Assembly (NCBI RefSeq): GCF_003970675.1
Contig: NZ_CP034562.1
Span: 2,542,001-2,606,000 of the forward strand
DNA length: 64,000 bases
From: Flammeovirga pectinis
GTDB taxonomy: Bacteria; Bacteroidota; Bacteroidia; Cytophagales; Flammeovirgaceae
Direction: 5' to 3'
Part shown: one piece after another, positions 1-8,573 of the stretch
Numbering within the stretch: the first letter of the stretch is position 1
Layout: every line of letters starts with the position of its first letter
Translations under genes and position numbers: made by a program
The notes under the pieces: model-generated
Databases searched by the model: none
What the model saw: only the letters and a program-made list of their open reading frames with translations
Told to the model about the DNA's origin: nothing

Positions 1-73
1 AGAAACTATCACTCTCGTTGAGGGATTCTCTACATCATCAATAATAGAAAAAATAAGGAAATTTGGCTTATAA
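1..73 (+). CDS. C-terminal end of an unidentified protein (partial)
   Basis: One forward frame (from base 2) is open from the window edge to a TAA at 71-73 and would encode about 23 residues ending in IIEKIRKFGL. The other two forward frames stop earlier. A large palindromic terminator follows directly, and the next gene is convergent, which fits the 3' end of a forward gene. The fragment is too short to assign a family. Confidence is limited because chance open frames of this length are common. Confidence 0.35.
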   Translation, partial: ETITLVEGFSTSSIIEKIRKFGL

Positions 74-90
74 TAATTGAGTTGATTTTC

Positions 91-136
91 AATAAAAAAG
101 GTTCATTTCAATTAATTGAAATGAACCTTTTTTATT
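91..136. terminator. Bidirectional terminator, perfect 46-bp palindrome
   Basis: Bases 91-113 and 114-136 are perfect reverse complements. The arms carry an A-run on one side and a T-run on the other, so either strand gives a GC-containing stem followed by U residues. It lies between a convergent forward gene end and the 3' end of the acyl-CoA-binding protein gene, where a shared terminator is expected. Confidence 0.85.
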
Positions 137-153
137 GAAAGAAACTGATCTGC

Positions 154-405
154 TTATCCTTCTAATTCGTTTACTAAAGATACATACTGTGCTTCTGCGT
201 CGGAAGCTGAAGTACCTTCTATTTTTTTCCATGCATCCCATTTTGCATTTCCTTTGAAGTCGAAACCTCCTGGACGCTCTGTAGTCACATCCCCTACTGA
301 TGCCTGCTTGAATAAAGCATACAATTGTAAAAGGTGATCATTTGATGGTTTTGCTGGTAATTGATTTACTCGTTCTTGTGCGTCTTTAAATGCTTCTGAA
401 GCCAT
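154..405 (-). CDS. Acyl-CoA-binding protein (ACBP)
   Basis: This 83-residue protein covers a complete ACBP domain. It shows the family signature from YALFKQASVGD through RPGGFDFKGNAKWDAW, which holds the conserved tyrosine, lysine and tryptophan positions that contact acyl-CoA. ACBPs are small soluble four-helix proteins that bind and buffer long-chain acyl-CoA in the cytoplasm. They are common in eukaryotes and patchy in bacteria, but present in many Bacteroidota. The gene lies 30 bases downstream of the DUF2147 gene on the same strand and probably shares its transcript, which would end at the palindrome at 91-136. The family call is firm; the physiological role here is inferred. Confidence 0.93.
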   Translation of the reverse strand: MASEAFKDAQERVNQLPAKPSNDHLLQLYALFKQASVGDVTTERPGGFDFKGNAKWDAWKKIEGTSASDAEAQYVSLVNELEG

Positions 406-434
406 AGGTGTATTTATTGATTTATCTAAAAAAA

Positions 435-824
435 TTAACTTACTCTAGTCCATAATTCTGTTCTTCCAAAGAGTTTAATACCAACGTATCCTCTCATCTT
501 TAGAACATTTGGACCACTGCTTTGAATACTTCCACTATATGTTTTACCAGAATCCGGATCATAAACAGATCCATCTTCCCATTGTCCTTTTCCTTTATAA
601 TCAAAATCCGAAAGCATTGTCATTCCATCAAGAAGACGTTCCTTTAAACTAGCGTCTGGATTTAGCTTATCAATACGAGGGCCGCCATCCTCTTCTTTAT
701 CTCTTTCCATCCACACAATAGATCCTTGTGCTTTTCCATTATCGTCAATCGATATCTCTACATGGGCGTCTTTTAAGCCAGTTAACCAGACTCCTTCTAT
801 TTGATGTATTTGATTATCGCTCAT
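435..824 (-). CDS. DUF2147 family protein
   Basis: This 129-residue protein has the DUF2147 pattern: an N-terminal GVWLTG strand, a charged central region, and a C-terminal half with YDPDSGKTYSG and LKMRGYVGIKLFGRTELW. Family members are small beta-rich proteins of unknown function, often exported. This copy has no signal peptide: it starts MSDNQIHQIEGVW, so it is predicted cytoplasmic, unlike most relatives. It lies upstream of the acyl-CoA-binding protein gene with a short gap, suggesting co-transcription. The link to lipid metabolism is only positional. Confidence 0.82.
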   Translation of the reverse strand: MSDNQIHQIEGVWLTGLKDAHVEISIDDNGKAQGSIVWMERDKEEDGGPRIDKLNPDASLKERLLDGMTMLSDFDYKGKGQWEDGSVYDPDSGKTYSGSIQSSGPNVLKMRGYVGIKLFGRTELWTRVS

Positions 825-882
825 TTATGTAATTAGATTATTGAATTAAGAAAATGATTATTCACTTTAAATTTAGCAATAA

Positions 883-914
883 AAAATAGGGTACATAATA
901 ATGCACCCTATTTT
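883..914 (-). terminator. Rho-independent terminator of the serB-serA gene
   Basis: Bases 883-892 (AAAATAGGGT) pair with 905-914 (ACCCTATTTT). Read on the minus strand, the stem is followed by a T-run from the A-rich sequence near 881. It lies just past the stop codon of the 942-2834 gene. Confidence 0.8.
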
Positions 915-941
915 CTTATAAAAAAACTAAATTTTTATCTA

Positions 942-2834
942 TTAATATAGAATTCTGAATTTAATTGTATCCTCAATTGCTCTCATATCTTCCAATAATT
1001 CTGGTTGGTATGATTGATCAATATCTGTAATAACATAACCGATTTCTTCGTTAGTTTTTAAATATTGACCTAAGATATTACAACCATGCTTGGCAAACAC
1101 ATTGTTCATTTGAGCTAAAATACCTGATTTATTTCTATGGATATGTAATAATCTATGTCCATTTTCCAATCTTGGTAATTGTACATTAGGGAAGTTTACA
1201 CTATTGAATGAACTACCAGTGTTTACGTATTCAATCATTTTACCCGGCACAAAATCTGCAATATTTTCTTGAGCTTCAAGAGTTGAACCTCCAATATGTG
1301 GCGTTAATATCAAGTTATCGATATTACTTAAAGGAGCATCAAAAGTATCATTATTGTTTTTCGGTTCTACTGGGAAAACATCAATTGCAGCTCCAGATAA
1401 ATGGCCCGTTTCTAGTGCTATTTGTAAAGCATCTAGTTCAACTACAGGTCCACGTGCTAAATTTACTAACACTGCACCTTTTTTCATTTTATTGATATGC
1501 TCACCTGTAAAGAACTTCTTATTACTAGGTCTTCCATCAACATGTAAAGAAACAACATCACAAGTTGCTAACAACTCATCTAAAGAAGACAGTTTTGTAG
1601 CGTTACCTAGTGCTAATTTCTCAACAACATCATAGTAATAAACATCCATACCTAACATTTCTGCAAGTACAGATAATTGAGACCCAATATTACCATAACC
1701 AATAATACCTAGTTTCTTACCTCTAACTTCAAAACTTCCATTTGCAGATTTACTCCACTCCTTTCTATCCATCTGACGCATTCTTTTTGGAATTTGACGC
1801 ATTAACAAGATAATCTCGCCAATTGCCATTTCTACTACAGAACGTGTGTTACTAAAAGGTGCATTAAATACAGAAACACCATGATCTGTACATGCCTTTA
1901 AATCAATTTGATTTGTACCTATACAGAAAGCTCCTACAAGCATTAAACGATCAGCTGCTTCAACAACCTTTCTTGTTAAGATCGTTTTTGAACGAATACC
2001 AAGAATGTGAACACCTTTAATTTTCTCACAAAGTTCGTCTTCGTCAAGTGCTCCTCCAAGTAATTCAACTTGATAACCTTCTTGCTCTAACTTTAACTTT
2101 GCATCTTGATGTACATTTTCTAAGAGCAATACCTTGATCTTACTTTTTGGAAATGAAGTTGCCATAGGATGTTTAATTGAATGTAGTATTTCTTCAAAGC
2201 TATTAGCCTCAACATCTGCTTTGGCTAACACCTTTTCTCTTTTTATATTTTCTGTAAAAGCAAAGAAAGTTTTTGCTAACCCTGCCTCTCTAATTTCGTA
2301 ATCTGTATACCCATCACCAATAACAAGAACCTCACCTTCTAGGGCTAATTCTTTCATCAGTTTTACCTTACCTTTATGTTCGGAAAGTGGGTTTGATGCA
2401 TCAAAGCCTGTAACTTCGTCTTTATCATTATAAGTGAATGTATTGGCGTAAATATTTTCTTCTTTAATACCAAAATCTTTTACTACTGGAGTAATAAAAT
2501 CTTTAAATCCACTAGAAACAATAAGAACATTATCTTTTTCATTAGTGAAAAAAGATCTATTTCTTTTCACTGATTCAGAAACTAGAAGCTTAAGCTCACC
2601 CGATAATTGTTCTACATCTTTTTTTGTTGCATCTAATAATGCCAAACGCTGTTCCAAAGCCTCTCTAAAAGACAGCTCACCAGCCATTGCTTGATCTGTT
2701 AGATCTTTGATTTTCTTGCCTACTTCTACCTTTTTATCTGTTCCTTCATATAAGATATCGCTTAAAATATCTAATGCTTCAACTTTAGTAAAAGTACTAT
2801 CAAAATCAATTACAAAAAATCTCTTGTCTGCCAT
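942..2834 (-). CDS. serA: Fused phosphoserine phosphatase / D-3-phosphoglycerate dehydrogenase (SerB-SerA)
   Basis: This 630-residue bifunctional enzyme would perform the first and last steps of serine synthesis. Residues 1 to about 215 are a HAD phosphatase: nucleophile motif DFDSTFTKVE at the N-terminus, VSSGFKDFI motif II, and GDGYTDYE motif III/IV. Residues about 230-540 are an NAD-dependent D-2-hydroxyacid dehydrogenase with the Rossmann motif GIIGYGNIGSQ, RGPVVE near the catalytic arginine, and the catalytic histidine in LTPHIGGST. The C-terminus, from about residue 555, is an ACT domain (LLHIHRNKSGILAQMN) for serine feedback. The transaminase SerC is not in the window. Similar fusions are, to my knowledge, seen in Cytophagales. 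The ATG at 2834 follows a plausible TACTTTTG promoter element. Confidence 0.93.
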   Translation of the reverse strand: MADKRFFVIDFDSTFTKVEALDILSDILYEGTDKKVEVGKKIKDLTDQAMAGELSFREALEQRLALLDATKKDVEQLSGELKLLVSESVKRNRSFFTNEKDNVLIVSSGFKDFITPVVKDFGIKEENIYANTFTYNDKDEVTGFDASNPLSEHKGKVKLMKELALEGEVLVIGDGYTDYEIREAGLAKTFFAFTENIKREKVLAKADVEANSFEEILHSIKHPMATSFPKSKIKVLLLENVHQDAKLKLEQEGYQVELLGGALDEDELCEKIKGVHILGIRSKTILTRKVVEAADRLMLVGAFCIGTNQIDLKACTDHGVSVFNAPFSNTRSVVEMAIGEIILLMRQIPKRMRQMDRKEWSKSANGSFEVRGKKLGIIGYGNIGSQLSVLAEMLGMDVYYYDVVEKLALGNATKLSSLDELLATCDVVSLHVDGRPSNKKFFTGEHINKMKKGAVLVNLARGPVVELDALQIALETGHLSGAAIDVFPVEPKNNNDTFDAPLSNIDNLILTPHIGGSTLEAQENIADFVPGKMIEYVNTGSSFNSVNFPNVQLPRLENGHRLLHIHRNKSGILAQMNNVFAKHGCNILGQYLKTNEEIGYVITDIDQSYQPELLEDMRAIEDTIKFRILY

Positions 2835-2864
2835 GTTTATCTGTCTTTAGTTACAATCGCAACT

Positions 2865-2872
2865 CAAAAGTA
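2865..2872 (-). promoter_or_regulatory. Candidate -7 element for serB-serA
   Basis: The minus strand reads TACTTTTG here, a match to the Bacteroidota -7 consensus TAnnTTTG, 30 bases upstream of the serB-serA start. The expected -33 TTG at 19-base spacing is TTC (2892-2894), so the match is partial. Confidence 0.45.
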
Positions 2873-2980
2873 TTATATAATCACGACTTTTGAATATTTT
2901 TTAATGATTTATTGTGATTTTCATAAAAAAAAGGTTGTTTATTCGCTTATTTTCATAAAACATTAGCTAAACAATATTAT

Positions 2981-3334
2981 CTAATCATCCGTTAATTCTT
3001 CTCTTACTTTTTTAGGTAATTTCGAAAAAACCAAATCATAGGAATGGTCTAAAGCTTCATACATTTGATCATCATTAAAATCACTATATACGGATATTGT
3101 ATTCCAATGCTTTTTGTTCATATGGAATCCAGGCTTTACTCCTGCGTATCTTTCTCTTAGATCAATTGCTTTTTCAGGATCACACTTCACATTAAAACTT
3201 TGAAAATCGTCAACATTAGTGAGGGCAAAAACTTTTCCTTTTACCTTAAAAACTAATGTAGATTCATCAAAAGGAAACTCTTCTGTTACTCCCTTCTTCT
3301 TTAAACAATGACTTCTATAATCTTCAATATTCAT
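2981..3334 (-). CDS. MmcQ/YjbR family protein
   Basis: This 117-residue protein matches the YjbR/MmcQ family, a small alpha/beta fold with a CyaY-like or double-wing DNA-binding topology. Family hallmarks are the N-terminal CLKKKGVTEEFPFDESTLVF, the central FALTNVDDFQSFNVKCDPEKA, and GVKPGFHMNKKHWNTISV, where the HMNKxHW motif is diagnostic. Length is normal for the family. Function is poorly established; DNA binding is the usual annotation. It stands alone, upstream of the serine gene on the same strand and divergent from the TonB receptor. Confidence 0.88.
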   Translation of the reverse strand: MNIEDYRSHCLKKKGVTEEFPFDESTLVFKVKGKVFALTNVDDFQSFNVKCDPEKAIDLRERYAGVKPGFHMNKKHWNTISVYSDFNDDQMYEALDHSYDLVFSKLPKKVREELTDD

Positions 3335-3520
3335 GATTTTAAATTATTTCTTTAGAATCCGTTTAAATATGCACAATGTTACTATCAAATTTTCAATTTA
3401 ATAGATGAAAAACTTTTTTAAGAAAATTTCACACACCAAATTCGTGAATAACATTACAATCAAATTTTTTAAACAATTCGCCTAAGTTGAAGTTTTATAG
3501 AAAACTCAACAAATATTACC

Positions 3521-5926
3521 ATGAAACAATTACTTTCATTTTTTAGTATTTTCATATTATCATTTACATGTGCTCATGCTCAAAATGGTATAATTAGAGG
3601 AAGTGTTACTGAACTTCCAAATAATAAACCCGTACCGTATGCTACTGTTGTTATACAAGGAACATCCATCGGTGCCACTACTGATGAGAATGGTAAATAC
3701 GAAATTAAAAACATACAACCTGGCCTTTATAATTTAGTAGTAAACTATATTGGATATCGTCCAGACTCAAGAGAAGTTGAAGTTTCAAACGCTAGGCCAG
3801 CAATGATTAACTTCACTTTAGTTCCATCTACAGAAGAATTAAATGAAGTTGAAGTAATTGCAAACGGTTTTTATAAGTCTGATGAAAGCCCCGTATCTGT
3901 GCAAAGAATAGGTGTAACAGAAGTAAAAAGAGCTCCTGGTGCAAATAGGGATATTTCAAGAGTCTTCAGATCATTACCTGGTGTTGCTTCTACAGCTTCT
4001 TTTAGAAATGATATACTAATTCGTGGTGGAGCACCAAATGAGAACCGCTTTTACCTTGATGGAATTGAGATTCCTAACATTAATCACTTCGCTACCCAAG
4101 GGGCATCAGGTGGTCCAGTAGGAATGCTTAATGTGGACTTTATTAAAGACGTTGAGTTTTTCTCAGGAGCATTTCCTGCAGGAAGAGGAAATGCTCTTAG
4201 TTCTGTTATGGAATTTACACAAAAAGATGGAAGAACAGACGAACACACTACAAACATCATTTTAGGCACTTCTGACGTAGGAATTACTTTTGAAGGCCCT
4301 GTTACTGAAAAATCATCATTAATTGTATCTGCAAGACAATCTTACTTAAAAGCATTATTTAGTGTTTTAGGACTTCCATTCCTACCAACATATAATGATT
4401 TCCAATTAAAGTATAAGTATAAATTCAATCAAAGAAATCAACTATCAATCATTGGTTTAGGAGCAATTGATCAGTTTGCACTAGCTGACTCGCCTGGTGA
4501 ACCAACAGATGAAGATTACGAACAAAATGTTTATATATTAAATAACACTCCCCAACAAGAACAATGGAATTATACTGTAGGAGCAAAATACGAACATTTT
4601 AGAGACAACTCTACTTTTACTTTTGTAGCATCAAGAAATATGCTAAACAACAAACAGTACAAGTACCCTGAAAATGATGCTACTCAGCCAAAAATATATG
4701 ACTACAATTCACAAGAAGCTGAAAATAAAATTAGACTTGAAGGTGTGTCTTTTACTAACTCAGGATTTACATTTTCTTATGGTGTAAATTATGAATATGC
4801 CATGTACACAAATAGAACTGATCAAACTTTATATGATTATTCTACAGGCCAATTAGAAACTATTAATTTCGCTTCTGATTTAGGTTTAAATAAATGGGGT
4901 GGTTTTGCTACTGTAAGTAAAAAAATTGCACAAGATAAAGTTACTCTTTCTGTTGGTGCTAGATTAGATGCTAACGATTATTCAGAATCAATGAAGAACT
5001 TACTAGATCAGTTTTCTCCAAGGTTTTCAGCATCTTACCAATTTGCACCTAGATGGAGTTTAAACTTTAATACAGGTATTTATTACCAATTACCTACTTA
5101 TACCACATTAGGTTATAAAGAAAATGATGAGTTTGTAAACAGAGAAAACGGATTACTTTACATAAGAAACAAACAATTAGTAGGTGGTTTGGAGTATAAA
5201 ATCCCTGAGAAAAATTTAAGATTTACAGTAGAAGGGTTCCAAAAAGTATATGATCAATATCCTTACTCAATCAATAATGAAATTTCACTTGCAAATTTAG
5301 GTGCTGATTTTGGTGTTATTGGTAGCGAAGAAGTTACAAGTACTTCTAAAGGTAAATCACAAGGTATTGAATTTATGGCTCAGCAGAAATTCTTTAATGG
5401 CTTCTATGGTATTCTTGCTTATACTTATGTCAGATCTGAGTTTACAAATGCAAACCCGAATGAATATGCTCCATCATCTTGGGACAGTAGAAATATTGTT
5501 AGTTTAACTGCGGGAAAAAAACTAGGGAAAAACTGGGAAATTGGAGGTCGTTGGTTATTTGCAGGAGGCACACCCTACACTCCATATGATGTGGATGCTT
5601 CTATGGATCGTCAAGTTTGGGATGCAGAAAGAAGAGGTATTAAAGATTACTCAGAAGTAAATACTTTGAGATTAGATGCTTCTCATCAACTTGATCTTAG
5701 AGTAGATAAATATTATTACTTTAATAAATGGAGTTTGAATGTTTATTTTGATATTCAAAATGCATACGGATATTCACCAAAAGGCGAACCTATTTTAACA
5801 ACTGAATTAAATGCAGATGGCAGCCCTATGGTAGATCCAAATGACAATACTAAATATGTTCCAAAGTATATAGAAACTACAAATGGCATTGTACAACCAT
5901 CAATTGGAATCATTGTAGAATTATAA
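3521..5926 (+). CDS. TonB-dependent receptor with CarboxypepD_reg-like N-terminal domain
   Basis: An 801-residue outer-membrane receptor. Residues 1-20 form a signal peptide (hydrophobic run ending CAHA before QNG). Residues about 23-110 are a carboxypeptidase-regulatory-like domain (GSVTELPNNKPVPYATV, TTDENGKYEI), common in Bacteroidota receptors. A plug domain follows (SLPGVASTASF, LIRGGAPNENRFYLDGIEIP), then a 22-strand-type barrel running to the C-terminus. No SusD partner follows, so it is not a typical polysaccharide-utilisation pair; the ligand is unknown. It is monocistronic, with a strong terminator 20 bases after the stop. TonB-dependent uptake of a siderophore, peptide or cofactor is the family expectation. 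Confidence 0.92.
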   Translation: MKQLLSFFSIFILSFTCAHAQNGIIRGSVTELPNNKPVPYATVVIQGTSIGATTDENGKYEIKNIQPGLYNLVVNYIGYRPDSREVEVSNARPAMINFTLVPSTEELNEVEVIANGFYKSDESPVSVQRIGVTEVKRAPGANRDISRVFRSLPGVASTASFRNDILIRGGAPNENRFYLDGIEIPNINHFATQGASGGPVGMLNVDFIKDVEFFSGAFPAGRGNALSSVMEFTQKDGRTDEHTTNIILGTSDVGITFEGPVTEKSSLIVSARQSYLKALFSVLGLPFLPTYNDFQLKYKYKFNQRNQLSIIGLGAIDQFALADSPGEPTDEDYEQNVYILNNTPQQEQWNYTVGAKYEHFRDNSTFTFVASRNMLNNKQYKYPENDATQPKIYDYNSQEAENKIRLEGVSFTNSGFTFSYGVNYEYAMYTNRTDQTLYDYSTGQLETINFASDLGLNKWGGFATVSKKIAQDKVTLSVGARLDANDYSESMKNLLDQFSPRFSASYQFAPRWSLNFNTGIYYQLPTYTTLGYKENDEFVNRENGLLYIRNKQLVGGLEYKIPEKNLRFTVEGFQKVYDQYPYSINNEISLANLGADFGVIGSEEVTSTSKGKSQGIEFMAQQKFFNGFYGILAYTYVRSEFTNANPNEYAPSSWDSRNIVSLTAGKKLGKNWEIGGRWLFAGGTPYTPYDVDASMDRQVWDAERRGIKDYSEVNTLRLDASHQLDLRVDKYYYFNKWSLNVYFDIQNAYGYSPKGEPILTTELNADGSPMVDPNDNTKYVPKYIETTNGIVQPSIGIIVEL

Positions 5927-5947
5927 TATTCATAAAAAATTGACAAT

Positions 5948-5992
5948 AAACCCTCGTTTCTTTTAAAATTAAGAGCGAGGGTTTGTTTTTTA
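5948..5992 (+). terminator. Rho-independent terminator of the TonB receptor gene
   Basis: AAACCCTCG at 5948-5956 pairs with CGAGGGTTT at 5976-5984, followed by GTTTTTTATT. It closes the receptor transcription unit. Confidence 0.85.
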
Positions 5993-6049
5993 TTAATTTC
6001 TACTATTAATTTGTGACAGCATACCATTTACCTCAATGAAGAAGTAAGT

Positions 6050-6153
6050 GTTTATAAAGAAGAGGCGAGAGACTAGGCTCATTGACCCTCTAGCAACCTT
6101 CAAGAAATTGAAAAGGTGCTACATCCTAGCCTAAGTTATTAGGAAATATAAAC
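6050..6153 (+). ncRNA. SAM riboswitch (S-box, SAM-I type) upstream of metX
   Basis: The region has the S-box core: an AGAGGCGAGAGACT-type P2 entry, CCCTCTAGCAACC, then GGTGCTACATCCTAGCC, close to the consensus GCAACC...GGTGCTAAxTCC. P1 can form between GTTTATA (6050-6056) and TATAAAC (6147-6153). S-box aptamers bind S-adenosylmethionine and turn off methionine genes. The next gene is metX, the expected target. The 150 bases between aptamer and ATG hold the expression platform; a U-run after CTAG near 6211 could be part of a terminator, but I cannot fold it with confidence. The rest of the 5927-6302 gap shows nothing else clear. Confidence 0.87.
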
Positions 6154-6302
6154 GATAGTGAGATAACAACTTCATAAGAGAGCATCTATCTACATATCAC
6201 TTTTATATAAACTAGTTTTTTAGGCTTTAAATAAGGTTATAAGGAAATACTAATTCTTTATTACTTAATTATTTTGAGTATAATTTAAAACGTCGAATAA
6301 GG

Positions 6303-7349
6303 ATGCAAGAGCATTTATTTAAATATAATAAAAAGTATAAGTTAGAATTAGGTGAACAACTTAATGGTTTCGAACTTTCTTACCGTACTCTTGGAAGTAT
6401 AAACGAAAATGCTTCTAATATTATTTGGGTTTGCCATGCATTAACAGGTAATGCAGATGTTGCAGATTGGTGGTCTGGTTTATTTGGTAAAAAAGCCATA
6501 TTCAACCCCAATGAGCATTTTATTATTTGCGTGAATGTTATTGGTTCTTGCTACGGATCAACTGGCCCATTATCTATTAACCCAGATACCAAACAACCTT
6601 ATTATAGTTCATTTCCAGCTATTACAATTCGTGATATAGTTGGCACTTTAGAGATTTTAAGGAAAGAGCTAAAAATAGAACACATAAATACATTAATAGG
6701 AGGTTCTTTGGGTGGGCAACAAGCATTAGAATGGGCAATTCAAAAACCTAACCTAATGGAAAACCTAATAATTTGTGCTACAAATGCAATTCATTCACCT
6801 TGGGGAGTAGCTTTTAATGAAACTCAAAGAATGGCAATAGAAGCAGATCCTACTTGGGGCGATGAAAATCCAAAGGCAGGAGACAGAGGTCTAAAAGCGG
6901 CAAGAGCTATTGCGATGTTGTCTTACAGAAACTACAGTACTTATGAAGCTACTCAATCTGAGGACGACAATAATACAACAGATAACTTTAAAGCATCTAC
7001 ATACCAACAATATCAAGGTCAAAAACTCTTGAATAGATTTAATGCTTATTCTTATTGGACACTTTCTAAGACTATGGATTCTCATAACCTTGGTAGAGGA
7101 CGTACTTCAATTGAGAATTCTCTTCAAAGAATAGAAGCGTATACTCAAGTTATTGGTGTGTCTAGTGATGTACTTTTCCCTGTTTCGGAACAAAGGTATA
7201 TTACTTCTCACATTAAGAATGTTACTTACGAAGAAATTTCTTCTTTATATGGACATGATGGCTTTCTAGTTGAAACTCACAAAATTGCAGCAGCAATAAG
7301 AGCATTCTTCAAACAAAAAAAGAAAAAGAAAATTTCCACCTCAATTTAG
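6303..7349 (+). CDS. metX: Homoserine O-acetyltransferase MetX
   Basis: This 348-residue alpha/beta-hydrolase-fold enzyme transfers the acetyl group of acetyl-CoA to homoserine, the entry step to methionine. It shows the family order YRTLGSINENASNIIWVCHA, ADWWSGLFG, the GSCYGSTGP motif, the nucleophile elbow GGSLGGQQALEWA (Ser), then SSDVLFP (Asp) and LYGHDGFLVE (His). Length is typical. Some proteins of this fold use succinyl-CoA, so acyl-donor specificity is not certain from sequence alone. An S-box riboswitch about 150 bases upstream supports control by SAM. A lysine-rich tail (KQKKKKKIS) is unusual but short. Confidence 0.93.
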   Translation: MQEHLFKYNKKYKLELGEQLNGFELSYRTLGSINENASNIIWVCHALTGNADVADWWSGLFGKKAIFNPNEHFIICVNVIGSCYGSTGPLSINPDTKQPYYSSFPAITIRDIVGTLEILRKELKIEHINTLIGGSLGGQQALEWAIQKPNLMENLIICATNAIHSPWGVAFNETQRMAIEADPTWGDENPKAGDRGLKAARAIAMLSYRNYSTYEATQSEDDNNTTDNFKASTYQQYQGQKLLNRFNAYSYWTLSKTMDSHNLGRGRTSIENSLQRIEAYTQVIGVSSDVLFPVSEQRYITSHIKNVTYEEISSLYGHDGFLVETHKIAAAIRAFFKQKKKKKISTSI

Positions 7350-7427
7350 GCATACAATTTGCGATTGTAATATTAATCACAATCACTTCGGGGATTGTTT
7401 TAAATTTTAAATTGGCAAATATCTACG

Positions 7428-7607
7428 ATGAAAAATATTAAACGAAGATTTTTATCTATTGCAGCGTTAGGAACGCTAAGTCTATTTGTTTTCTCTTGTG
7501 CAGGTGGAGATAGTGCCAGCCAGAGCTACTACAAAAAAGAAAGAAAGAAATATGAAATTATGGACATGCACTCTGACTGCCCTCAGTTAGTGAACTCTAG
7601 AAGATAA
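7428..7607 (+). CDS. Small putative lipoprotein (59 residues)
   Basis: An ATG at 7428 opens a 59-codon frame ending with TAA at 7605-7607. The product begins MKNIKRRF, continues with a hydrophobic stretch, and has a lipobox-like FVFSC followed by AGGDSA. The mature part is about 36 residues, rich in Lys, Arg and Tyr, and ends CPQLVNSRR. A perfect hairpin terminator lies 21 bases past the stop, supporting it as a real transcribed gene downstream of metX. Function is unknown; a small outer-membrane or periplasmic lipoprotein is likely. Confidence 0.6.
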   Translation: MKNIKRRFLSIAALGTLSLFVFSCAGGDSASQSYYKKERKKYEIMDMHSDCPQLVNSRR

Positions 7608-7628
7608 TTTCCTCTTATGATATAAGTA

Positions 7629-7666
7629 ATCCTTTTCTCGAATCTATAAGAGAAAAGGATTTTTTT
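7629..7666 (+). terminator. Rho-independent terminator after the small lipoprotein gene
   Basis: ATCCTTTTCTC at 7629-7639 pairs perfectly with GAGAAAAGGAT at 7650-7660 and is followed by TTTTTTAT. Confidence 0.88.
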
Positions 7667-7736
7667 ATATAAGTCCTTTCGTACTAATGAAATTTTTTAG
7701 GACTCATTTCATCAATACTAATCAGGTGCCATACGT

Positions 7737-8564
7737 ATGCAACGTGACATTGAAATTGCCGAATTAAGAAAACTCACAACATTTATTGACGATAACTTCG
7801 ATTATGACTTTAAGAATTATGCAATGTCATCTTTCACTAGAAGAGTCAAAAGAGTTATTGAATTATATAAGTTTTCTTCTGTTGATATTTTAATCAAAAA
7901 ATTCAAGAATAACCCTAGTTTCTTTCAAGAATTTGTTTCTGAAATAACCGTAAATGTTACTGAAATGTTTAGAGATCCAACTTTTTGGAAATCTCTTCAT
8001 GATGACATCATACCTGAAGTTATGAATGAACATAAAAAAATTAGCGTATGGCATGCTGGGTGTTCTTCTGGTGAAGAAGTTGTTTCGATGTGTATAATGC
8101 TTGAAGAGCTTGGGTGTTTATCACAAGCCACTATTGTAGCTACTGATATTGATAAATCTATCATTAGTAAAGCTAAAAAAGCTCGTTTCACAGAAAAAAA
8201 CATGACGCTTAATCAACAAAACTATGAGCGTTATGGTGGCACAAAGAGTATTTTTGATTACTTCATAAAAGAAGACAACTATTATTACATTAAACCTGAG
8301 TTAATTGATAGAGTTTCTTTTAGAGTTCAAGACTTAGTTAAAGGGAATCCTTTTTCTAAATTTGATCTTATTCTGTGTAGAAATGTGATGATTTACTTCA
8401 ATCAGACCTTACAAAATGAAGTACTAAAAAAATTACACAATAGTCTTTTCAAGTATGGCAACCTTGCAATTGGGTCTAAAGAATCATTGATTTGGTGTGA
8501 TATTGCAAATAAGTTCGTTGTAGTAAATAACGAAGAAAAGATTTATAAAAAAATTAAAGACTAA
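7737..8564 (+). CDS. cheR: CheR-type protein-glutamate methyltransferase
   Basis: This 275-residue protein has a CheR N-terminal helical domain (FKNYAMSSFTRRVKRVIE) and an SAM-binding methyltransferase domain with WHAGCSSGEEVVSM (motif I), ATDID, and the LCRNVMIYFNQ motif. In chemotaxis CheR methylates receptor glutamates. Here no CheA, CheW or classical receptor is adjacent. The gene is followed 10 bases later by a lone CheB domain, then by a GAF membrane protein and a PP2C phosphatase. It may therefore methylate a sensor of this block, such as the Cache-HAMP protein at 10294; that is inference. The family call is secure. Confidence 0.9.
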   Translation: MQRDIEIAELRKLTTFIDDNFDYDFKNYAMSSFTRRVKRVIELYKFSSVDILIKKFKNNPSFFQEFVSEITVNVTEMFRDPTFWKSLHDDIIPEVMNEHKKISVWHAGCSSGEEVVSMCIMLEELGCLSQATIVATDIDKSIISKAKKARFTEKNMTLNQQNYERYGGTKSIFDYFIKEDNYYYIKPELIDRVSFRVQDLVKGNPFSKFDLILCRNVMIYFNQTLQNEVLKKLHNSLFKYGNLAIGSKESLIWCDIANKFVVVNNEEKIYKKIKD

Positions 8565-8573
8565 CTACTGATT

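Noticed and set aside
1208-1635. Open frames on the plus strand inside serB-serA
   Set aside because: They are antisense to a well-supported gene, have no family features and arise from its codon use. The same applies to the other frames overlapping real genes, for example 26025-26441 and 50591-51001.
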